In this document: in pieces, positions 56,520-64,000 of the stretch
How positions within the stretch are numbered: the first letter of the stretch is position 1
Layout of the letters: each line of letters begins with the position of its first letter
Origin: Odontocerum albicorne
Taxonomy: Eukaryota; Arthropoda; Insecta; Trichoptera; Odontoceridae
Reading direction: 5' to 3'
Length of the DNA stretch: 64,000 nt
Assembly: GCA_949825065.1 (NCBI GenBank)
Contig: OX463862.1
Coordinates: 17,209,246 to 17,273,245, forward strand
Program-made: the position numbers and the translations under genes
Notes under the pieces: model-generated
Told to the model about the DNA's origin: nothing
Database searches by the model: none
The model's input: only the letters and a program-made list of their open reading frames with translations

Positions 56520-56790
56520 TTTTTTTCAGTCATCTATTTCTTTTCTGTTTTTTTCTTCTTATTCTACATGCACAAGGGTGTGGGCTAAAATACATATGAT
56601 GTCCACGCGGCTAGGCTTGCCTTATATTGGTGAGGTGTATCACGGCTGAAGGGGTGTTATTATATGAGCCCAGATATTTAGATAGCTTTTCTCATATATG
56701 CCATTTATGTGTTTTTGGAGTGTATTTAAATATATTATGTACATACTATGTTGCTATCAATAAACCTATATTTATATATTTTTTATTTAT
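56520..56790 (+). mobile_element. Retroposon of the type nested at 3437-3807
   Basis: catgcacaagggtgtgggct, ccttatattggtgaggtgta, tattatgtacatactatgtt, gctatcaataaacctatatt with an AT-rich end. Opposite orientation to the 3437 copy. Confidence 0.65.
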
Positions 56791-56924
56791 ATCATCACGC
56801 CGTGACTATTACGGGGTAGGCCGAGAAAAGAGATCTCCAAACATTTCTACTCAATCACATCATCTTCGCTTTTTTCACATTCAAACATTTCGTTATACAC
56901 AATGTTCTATTATTGATAAGATGC

Positions 56925-57080
56925 ATGGCTGCGCGGTAATCCACTGGACTTCCGTGCGGAAGGTCGGCAGTTCGAAACCCGCGTTGTGCTATCTTCCTCG
57001 AATAACAGGCATTTTAACCCCCTAGTATTCAAGCATTTAAGGATACCTATGACTTCGGTCATATCTATTTTTTCAAAAAT
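56925..57080 (+). mobile_element. SINE-B copy nested in LINE-B
   Basis: CATGGCTGCGCGGTAATCCA, ccgtgcggaaggtcggcagt, ttcgaaacccgcgttgtgct, ttaaggatacctatgacttc. Confidence 0.85.
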
Positions 57081-57282
57081 TCGCTTAGTTAGTTTCATCG
57101 CTTAGTTATTATTTCATCTTTCATTCTTTCCACATATCCATACCACTTCAAAGCTACTTTCTTCATCTTACTTAAAACATCCATTTCATCCATGCATTAA
57201 TTTATGATGTCTTAATTCCGCCTTCTTTTAAACATTGACACTCCACAAATTCTCCTCAATGCACGCATCTCCACAGTATTAA

Positions 57283-57874
57283 CCCTTCTTGTCATGTGAT
57301 GTGTAACTAGTACACATTGCTTCCAAAAGCTTTAATATCTCTATGAATAAAAAATACTGGGTTCAGATTTTAGGCATTCCTCCGTAATACATTTACGCGT
57401 TGAATAAAAAAACTAGTATTAATAATAATTAGCACTTATCGGCCACATCAGAGATATTTTGTGAAAACCGGGAATAAATTCACCAATACAATCAAACGTG
57501 TAAAAGTGTGCGATGTAGGTGTATTCATTATAAATATCCGTATGGGTGAGGAAGCAAAACTATTCACGTCTCACTCTACTTCGGTATATGGGAACGCAAA
57601 ATAGAATCTCAGTTCGGTCGCTTCTCTCGTTTAGTAGCCAGCCGGCTTTTGTTTGAGGTGGTCGTCTCGCCCGTTTTGTGAACGTCGGCCGAGGTTTTTT
57701 CTCATGTTTTCAGCAATTAAATTTCAATTATTATCACTTTTAACTTCAAATTTAGTTAATTTAAGCGATTGTCTATGAATATAGTTATTTTCCGATTTAA
57801 AATCGCTTTTTTACATGTGTATTGAATACACAGCACCGGAACGCAAGTATTATTTTAGCACAGGAAGGGAAAGG
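57283..57874. mobile_element. piggyBac-like MITE, second copy, inverted relative to 42260
   Basis: Left TTAA at 57279-57282 then cccttcttgtcatg; right end cacaggaagggaaagg then TTAG (57875-57878), a one-base decay of TTAA. Core words shared with 42260-42866 in inverse orientation: cggccacatcagagatattt, gaacgtcggccga, ttccgatttaaaatcg. Confidence 0.8.
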
Positions 57875-58000
57875 TTAGTCCTACTCTTGTCCTCCCGCCA
57901 AGTTCAAGTTTCACTTCAAAACATGAAGGTTGACACCAACACACTATTATGTATTGTCATTTTTGGTAGTGTTGATTTTGTGCTTGATATTATTATCATG

Positions 58001-58629
58001 TTGGTTTTTTAAATAATAATCTCGCGTTCAAGTCGGGTGAATACGAAATTAATTGTTGAATAATTTTATCGCCAATAAAATCGTTTTATTATTTATTATA
58101 GAGTCAATTTCTTTCAACTAACCAGAAAAATGTTTAAAAAAATTAATAAGAGTCAGGAGCACTTTTTAAAAAGTTATCTTTTTTTAATATTATAATAATA
58201 TTTTGTTAGTTTGTTTATAACAATCCCAGCATCATCACCATTTCGTCATGTTCATTTGAGGTTAGCAGAGAGTAAAATCTCAACCTCATTTTGTCCTGGC
58301 ACACTTACGTTTCTGTCACGTTCACACACCTCGCCATGCGAACTTTCCTCTTATAAAGGTTTTTCACTTTCCCTCTTGTAGAATTTGATTAATTTTATCG
58401 TGTCTCGTTATTCTACGTTTACACTAGCTTTTTGTACCTTCTATACTACGTATAGATTCGTTTTGTAAATATTTCATCGAACGTCCAAGAGTTATCGAAT
58501 GTGCACCTCTCTATTCACGTTTAATAGAAAATTGAAAAAATATATCATTACTCAGAATATCATTTTATCCTAATTTTAAACATTTTTTTCCTTGAACGGA
58601 TGGGAGAAATTATTAGTAATTTATTATAT
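58001..58629. other. Fragments of SINE-A and a LINE-like segment
   Basis: 58100-58170 has caactaaccagaaaaatg (SINE-A tail). 58225-58400 resembles a LINE-A 3' end (catcaccatttcgtcatgtt, gcagagagtaaaatctcaac). Otherwise AT-rich. Confidence 0.4.
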
Positions 58630-58840
58630 TATTTATAGTTAAGGTATAAACATTGTGTAGGCTTAAAGACATTGTAATTTGTTTTATCAAACATTGTTTA
58701 TTCCACTTTTTGTAACGGTACAACCCTAACGTGTTTAAGGCTTTCACCTCATCATTCTTGTTTGTGTCTTGAGTTTTCGTCTTGAGTTTGTGTCGTATGT
58801 CTTGAGTCTTGTTTGTACTCCCTGATGATAAGGTGAAAGA
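58630..58840. mobile_element. PLE-type element, left arm complete, right arm truncated
   Basis: ttatagttaaggtataaaca, gttttatcaaacattgttta, cttttt-gtaacggtac, tttcacctcatcattcttg, then after a gagttt/gtcttgag slippage block ctgatgataaggtgaaaga and stop. Confidence 0.7.
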
Positions 58841-59191
58841 TAAGTAATTGATCTATTTTTTCACTTAAATTCAAACGAATTATTTTTTTATTGAACATAT
58901 AATGGATCAAAACGATTTGATGTCTTTAAGATGAGTTACTTGGCTGGTAGAAATTATAGTATTATGAGGCCAAACTATGTCATAACTCCTTTCTTTATTT
59001 TAAACTTTGCATTTTATTTCAACCCGCATTGTTTCCTAATGTCTTCATCCCTTATTCTAATTAATACCCATGTCTAAAGTTTTCATCTTACTCTAATAAA
59101 ATGTATCGTGTGATGGCATATCGTAAATGCGGAAAAATATAATTCTGATCTTATCAGGAAACGAAACGAAACTCGTGAAGGCTTGATACTT
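58841..59191. other. No gene recognised
   Basis: AT-rich spacer. Confidence 0.45.
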
Positions 59192-59193
59192 AC

Positions 59194-59209
59194 CATGCAT
59201 GATCTCCAT
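59194..59209 (-). CDS. Possible start-codon exon (five codons, phase-1 donor)
   Basis: Minus strand: ATG in a CCAAATGG context, five codons (MEIMH) and one base, then GTAAGT (59193-59188). An in-frame stop lies upstream. If spliced to the 31.9-kb exon the frame would end in its 5' UTR, so it could only be an alternative first exon to a shared downstream phase-1 exon, or part of a 5' UTR. GTAAGT is expected by chance dozens of times in this window. Confidence 0.2.
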
Positions 59210-59214
59210 TTGGC

Positions 59215-59507
59215 CACGACAACGGAAATCAATATTTAATTAATAAATTATTAAGTTTGAGAATATCTGATGCGAACAAATAATTGTTCCACTTTTGAGA
59301 TAGATTGAAGGTGGTTCGGTACATATCCGTCGTTCTGTTTATTCATTTAACTTCTACGCGTAATTTCTAAATACTGCCCGTAGGTCATTGAATCAATGAC
59401 AAGTTATGAGCGTGTGAACATTTAAATTGGTTTTTCCATACGATACAGTAGAAAGTGCTTGCTTGTCCCAGATGTTGGAAAGGCATGGAAAGTACAAATT
59501 GGATGCA
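59215..59507. other. Spacer
   Basis: No feature recognised. Confidence 0.45.
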
Positions 59508-60060
59508 TTTTCAGATTGTACTTATCAGTATATATACACGTTTGTTTTCATTTGACATAAATCACTTAAGAGCTTTAATGTGATAAAGGTATTTTAAACA
59601 ATTCTAAAGTAGTACTTGAAGATTGTACTTATCAGCATATCATACATACACGTCTGTTTTCATTTGGCATAAAGCACTTTAGAGCTTTTATATGATAAAG
59701 GTATTTTAAACAATTCTGAAGTAGCATTTTCAGATTGTACTTATCAGTATATACCATATATACACATCTGTATTAATTTGACATAAATCACTTTAGAGCT
59801 TTAATGTGATAAAGGTATTTTAAACAATTTTGAAGTAGCATTTTCAGATTGTACTTATCAGTATATACCATATATACACATCTGTTTTCATTTGACATAA
59901 AGCACTTTAGAGATTTAATATGATATAGGTATTTTAAACAATTCTGAAGTATCATTTTTAGATTGTACTTATCAGTATATACACCTCTGTTTTCATTCGA
60001 CATAAATCACTTTAGAGCTTAAAGATGATAGAGGTATTTTAAACAATTCTGAAGAAGCAT
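59508..60060. repeat. About 110-bp tandem repeat, 5 copies
   Basis: gattgtacttatcagtatat recurs at about 59514, 59621, 59733, 59847 and 59961. The unit also has catttgacataaa and gataaaggtattttaaaca. Copies are ~85-90% alike by eye. Minus-strand frames here are repeat artefacts. Confidence 0.92.
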
Positions 60061-60639
60061 GTTTGACGAAAAATTAATATTGGTTGTTAAATCTTATTTT
60101 TTGTTATAAACAGACAGTATTAAGTAGAATGACAAAATAATGGAGAGTAAATATTCACCATAAATATTTATAAAGACGCAAATTTAAACTCCAGACTATT
60201 TACTATTTTCAATGCCGCTGCTAGGCGGATATTTATTTAATTCCATTTATTAATTTATTTTTTCAAGTCCTTTGCACATTACAAGTTTCCCTAATACGTA
60301 CAATGAACGAATCTAACAATTACAAAAAAAGCATGTAAAATTTTAAGAGTATTTGTTAAAAATATAAATGTTTCTCTGAAACATTATGACAAAATAAAGC
60401 ACGTTAAATAATATAAAGAATGAAATTATTTCAAGCATTACACTAAATTTAAGAGTTTTTTATTGAAGAAGCTGAGGAACACATGAAACACGTCTTTATG
60501 AGAACACACGTTGTTAAAAAGTGTCATTGCTTATGGTTGTTATAAATATTGTGATATTAGTCTCTTTGTAAAAAGTCGACATTATTTAAAATGTCGTAAA
60601 CGGTTTGATTTCAAACTTAAGATTTACATATTTGTATTC
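60061..60639. other. No gene recognised
   Basis: AT-rich spacer. Confidence 0.5.
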
Positions 60640-61379
60640 CAGTTCCTTAATGGGATGTTTCTTCGGAGAGGAGTAGATCTTTGAGGTCAAGTTCATCTTC
60701 ACCTAATTAATTCCGAATCGATCCAATAGAGCGGAGTATCGTGAAAGAGTTATTTATTGCCTTTACTGATCCCGTGGTGTGGAATAACATAGCTAATAGT
60801 TAAAGATGTGGATTGCGTCTGCAACTTTAGCTACAGTTCTTTTTTTTTAAAGTCTCTCCCAAATTCATGATTGTATTAACACTACACACATACACTACAC
60901 TTAAAGCTGAATGTGATACAATCACAAATCGGAAGATCTAAAAACGTTTTTTTTTTTTTTGTAATTCATCCACCCCTTGGTAAGTTGTTTGCGATTTTCT
61001 TACCAGATTTGTTTTTTTATAAGTATATGAAGATGTGGGGAAGAACCTAATTTATTGTTCGCAGTCACTACCTTTCTATCCTTACACTCAACTTGTATGT
61101 ATTTTGTAATATTTTCATTCTGTTAATAATGTTGTGACTTCGAGTCTCGAATTGGAGCGTCCTTGATAAAAGTTTGCTTTAAACCGTGGTATATAAATTG
61201 ACCTTTAATTATTATTATGCCTTATACATGGCCACAGCTACTATCTTCCTATTCTTACACTCAACTTATGTATATTTATTTTGCAATATTTTCAATCAGT
61301 AAAAAAATGTTGGTCTAGGCCCGAGTTGGGGCGCTCTTGAGGAGAGTCAACTCTTTAAGCAGCGCTATATAAATTATAA
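60640..61379 (+). mobile_element. R1 element, near full length, with 3'-tail duplication
   Basis: gggatgtttcttcggagagg, agtagatctttgaggtcaag, tggtgtggaataacatagc, cttaaagctgaatgtgatac, tcatccaccccttggtaag, then the 3' region twice in tandem (about 61030-61215 and 61216-61379; cttacactcaactt, agagtcaactcttt, gcgctatataaatt). No ORF. Confidence 0.85.
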
Positions 61380-62013
61380 AAACCAATAAACGTAGATGGA
61401 AAGCCGCTAGAACTTGTCCAGGATTATGTGTATCTGGGCCAACTTATTTCCTTTGTAGGTGGCATATCGGAGGAAATAGCACGAAGGACAAAACTGACGT
61501 GGAGCTCATTTGGACGTTTGAACAACATCTTAAAAAGTAATCTCCCAATATCCTTGAAGCGAAGGGTCTACAACCAGTGCATTCTTCCAGTACTTACGTA
61601 TGGCTGCGAGACATGGACGATCACAGTAAAGAACACGCAAAAGCTCCAGACTGCAAAAAGGGGCATGGAGAGATGCATGTTGGGATATGCTAAAAGAAAC
61701 CGTAAACGAAATACCTGGATTCGCAATATAACAAAGGTAGAATACGTTAAAAGGTGTGCAAAAGAATGAAGTGGCAATGGGCCGGACACGTAGCCAGAAT
61801 GTCAGACTCCCGATGGACATCCGAAATAATCCAATGGTACCCAAGAGGCATAAAGAGGCCTAGAAGAAGACCGAAGGTAGGCTGGATGGACGAAATCAGG
61901 AAGCATGGCAGCATCACGTGGCATCGGCGAGCAAAGGGCCGAACTGTTTGGAGTCAACTTGGGGAGACCTTCATCCAGCAGTGGATCGACCCTGGTTGAC
62001 AATGATGATGATG
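61380..62013 (+). mobile_element. LINE-E (RTE/BovB-like), 5'-truncated, with 12-bp TSD
   Basis: Perfect target-site duplication ATATAAATTATA (61368-61379, 62014-62025) around a 634-bp insertion. It ends in a short (ATG)n run, as RTE-type LINEs typically end in simple repeats. It is inserted in the 3' tail of R1, so it is younger than that R1 copy. Confidence 0.9.
61392..62000 (+). pseudogene. RTE-type reverse transcriptase C-terminus, one frameshift
   Basis: Opens in frame at 61392 (VDGKPLELVQDYVYLGQLIS), then ARRTKLTWSSFGRLNNILKS, LPVLTYGCETWTI, RGMERCMLGYAKR. A frameshift at about 61760 leads into KWQWAGHVARMSDSRWT, RRPKVGWMDEI and QWIDPG-stop. This is the standard thumb-to-end region of endonuclease/RT elements; RT catalytic YADD and the endonuclease are cut off. 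Confidence 0.88.
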
Positions 62014-62061
62014 ATATAAATTATACAATAATTTTATTTTTATTAGAATTGAATAGTGTTG

Positions 62062-62309
62062 TCATTTGTTTTATCAAACTCTGTTTATTCCACTTTTTGT
62101 AACGGTATAACCCTACCGGTTTCAAGGCTTTCCCCTCATCATCAGGTGAGGAGGCGTTTGTGCCCCCCTGATGATGAGGTGAATGCCTTGAAACCGGTAG
62201 GGTTATATATACCGTTACAAAAAGTGGAATAAACAGTGTTTGTGTAAACAAATTACAATGTCTTTAAACCTCTACAATGTTAATGCCTTAACTATAAATA
62301 ATATAATAA
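62062..62309. mobile_element. PLE-type palindromic element, best preserved, with imperfect TSD
   Basis: attgaatagtgttg (62048-62061) versus attgaatggtgtgttg (62310-62325) look like a worn TSD. Arms: ACCGGT (62115-62120), GTTTC and TCATCAG (62139-62145) on the left; CTGATGA (62168-62174), GAAAC (62190-62194) and ACCGGT (62193-62198) on the right. The right arm runs on to aaaaagtggaataaacagtg and ccttaactataaataat. Confidence 0.8.
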
Positions 62310-62325
62310 ATTGAATGGTGTGTTG

Positions 62326-62599
62326 AAACTACTACTTATCATTGTGGAGTCAAATATTTTGTCGAGTGGTTCGAGAATAATCGTGTAACATGACACGCAG
62401 AGTTAGTTGCGGACTGTTGAGACATGAGCTGACAATCTGATATAATACTGTCAGGTCAAACATTTTTATTCTCTCTGACAAGGTAAATAGACTAATCACT
62501 TCCAATAATAGAACAACTCAATTCTTGTGATTTGCAGTTTATTAAAAGAAAAAAAAATTGAAATAAAATTTCTCTACTCTTTCTTGTTTTTCAATTTTT
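62326..62599. other. Spacer
   Basis: No feature recognised. Confidence 0.45.
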
Positions 62600-63065
62600 T
62601 TTAAATTTATTTATTTATTATTACACATGACAAGAAAGATACATAATTTGCGAAAAAACAACAGGTAATTTAATTTAGACATACATTATTTTAATTGATC
62701 TGGGTTTGTCGCCTTTCATTTGTCGTATCCCCAGTAAACTAGGCTTTTGCCTATATCTCACTGAGGATATTTAGCATGAAAAAATAAATCGACACTTCTT
62801 CCCGATTTTTGATTACACAAAAACAAAACCCCGTTGCACGTTCTCATCAACCTGACAAACAGTTACACTGAATTACAACTGGAAACATCATGCGGAATCA
62901 AACTCTTCACACATCATCACTACAGAAAGACCAAACTTGTTCATCCCATAATATACCGCACACAATCATAAGAATAAAAACAAAAACAAAACTAAAACCC
63001 AAAATGAAACAAAAATAAAAGCAAAAATGTTCATCCCATAATATTCCGCACACAATCATAAGAAT
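62600..63065 (-). mobile_element. R5 element, minus strand, with an internal duplication
   Basis: tttattattacacatgacaa, tgcctatatctcactgagga, aaaccccgttgcacgttctc, gttcatcccataatataccg. The block gttcatcccataatat...cacacaatcataagaat occurs twice (about 62938 and 63030). Confidence 0.75.
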
Positions 63066-64000
63066 AAAAATTAACACAAAAATATACAGAAACACAAATA
63101 CAACAAAAATCAAAACAACAAGAAGATCAATGATTCTTAGAAATGTTCTTCCAATCTTAGAACTTTAAATAATAGGATATATCAATTCAGTTCTTGGGAC
63201 TTGCAGTTTGAAGTTTTAAAAACTTTTTAGCGATATATCGCAAATAAATATAATCGAATTCGCAACACCCGTTAAAAAAATTAAAATTGAAAACAAAAAA
63301 TTTAATAACACTTTCCACTTTAACTCATTGATAACAATATGAATACAAGTGACTAACCCAGTCATACATAAAAGCAAGCAGAAAATTAAGTGGTCTCGAA
63401 TGTACCGAAAGGTCGTCCAAGTTCGCACGACTCACTTCTCTGGGTCAGTAGAGGTATAACCGTGTTATTGCAGGGTCAGATCAGGGTCAGCCGCATTTAG
63501 GGCTGTGATGCACTCTCTTATTTCTGTGTTTACTGGGTGAAACCCATTACTGTGTGGTTGGTTATCTTACATACACGTTTCTTTAGCAATTTCACCTTTT
63601 ATGGAATGAAAATTTACTTGATAATGCATTTATAACTAATTGGATGTTTTTGATTTTTTACGAGTATTTCTCACACTTAATGCTTCGTAATATTTTTTTA
63701 TAGTTGGTTGATATTGCGTTTATCTTCTACCCGAGGGTTTAATGTTCGATTTCGGATGACACTCTTAAAATAAATTTAAAAATGGGTTACATATTTATAG
63801 ATAAAATAATCAGCACTAAAGTATCCTTTATATACAAGTAACACTTTCTTTCTTTTTTTGTCCAACTAGAATAATTTGTGCCCACAAATTCAAGTTATAT
63901 TCAAATTATACGAGTCAATGCTCGTATAACAAAATTATTATTTTTTTAATTACAATTCTAGACCATTTAAAGTTTCAGCTGATTAAGTTTTAACAATTTA
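63066..64000. other. No gene recognised
   Basis: AT-rich. A gggtcagatcagggtcagcc block at about 63473 is GC-richer but has no supported exon structure. 63909-63926 is a small TA-flanked inverted repeat (see findings). Confidence 0.4.

Larger units (their letters stand above)
56791..58000 (-). pseudogene. LINE-B copy split by SINE-B and a TTAA MITE
   Basis: LINE-B pieces at 56791-56900 (catcacgccgtgactattac), 57081-57282 (attctttccacatatccata, cattgacactccacaaattc) and 57875-58000 (cctactcttgtcctcccgcc, acaccaacacactattatgt). SINE-B (+) occupies about 56925-57080 and the MITE 57283-57874. Confidence 0.75.

Overview
This is a eukaryotic, intron/intergenic-type window, very probably from an insect or another arthropod. 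It is AT-rich, has no operons or long host ORFs, and is packed with non-LTR retrotransposon tails, tRNA-derived SINEs, DNA-transposon remnants (hAT, mariner/Tc1, pogo-like, piggyBac-like) and minisatellites. I cannot name the species. There is one 200-base N gap (18759-18958) inside an (AT)n tract.

The best host-gene evidence is a 202-base exon on the minus strand (31925-32126). It has a polypyrimidine/CAG acceptor, an in-frame stop before a good ATG context, a signal-peptide-like start of 24 codons and a GTAAGT donor in phase 1. Most of the window on either side would then be intron of a secreted or membrane protein gene. Two weaker candidates are a TATA box followed by a 44-codon ORF (49485-49705, +) and a tiny start-codon exon (59194-59209, -).

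Layout. 1-7 kb: a 123-bp array inside element R1, LINE tails, a terminal-inverted-repeat (TIR) element with a nested retroposon, and a ~205-bp array. 7-17 kb: SINE-A and SINE-B copies, a mariner-type remnant nested in a LINE, small satellites and hairpins. 16.7-19.6 kb: two R1 copies, one with a 40-bp array and one with the (AT)n/N-gap tract. 20-26 kb: 45-bp and 68-bp arrays and LINE-A/C/D tails. 26-32.6 kb: lower repeat density around the signal-peptide exon. 33-42 kb: LINE tails, a deleted mariner, and a cluster of palindromic Penelope-like elements. 42-48 kb: a TTAA-flanked MITE, an R5 copy, and a pogo-like MITE that still carries a CENP-B-type helix-turn-helix. 49-53 kb: LINE and SINE fragments. 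53.1-55.5 kb: an almost intact hAT transposon with an 8-bp target-site duplication (TSD) and one in-frame stop. 55.5-64 kb: more LINE tails, a second TTAA MITE splitting a LINE, a 110-bp array, R1 with an RTE LINE inserted in its tail, and another palindromic element.

Family names used here are local labels. R1 is a ~0.75-0.9 kb dispersed element ending in a gcgctatataaatt motif plus a trinucleotide tail. SINE-A has a CTCCGTGGCCTAGTTGG head and a GCCATGTGGCAAT tail. SINE-B has a GGCCGCGCGGTAAC head. SINE-C is represented at 20.8 and 50.6 kb. R5 is an element containing ctcagtgagatacaggcaaa. LINE-A to LINE-H are groups of reverse-transcriptase C-terminal tails. PLE denotes the palindromic Penelope-like family.

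The most novel signal is the octamer TACTCGTA/TACGAGTA. I count 15 copies against roughly 2-3 expected. In two direct paralogue comparisons it is a clean 6-bp insertion beside a TA, as expected for excision footprints of a TA-targeting transposon whose ends read CGAG...CTCG. The second is the palindromic PLE family carrying a hammerhead-like CTGATGA...GAAAC core in its arms.
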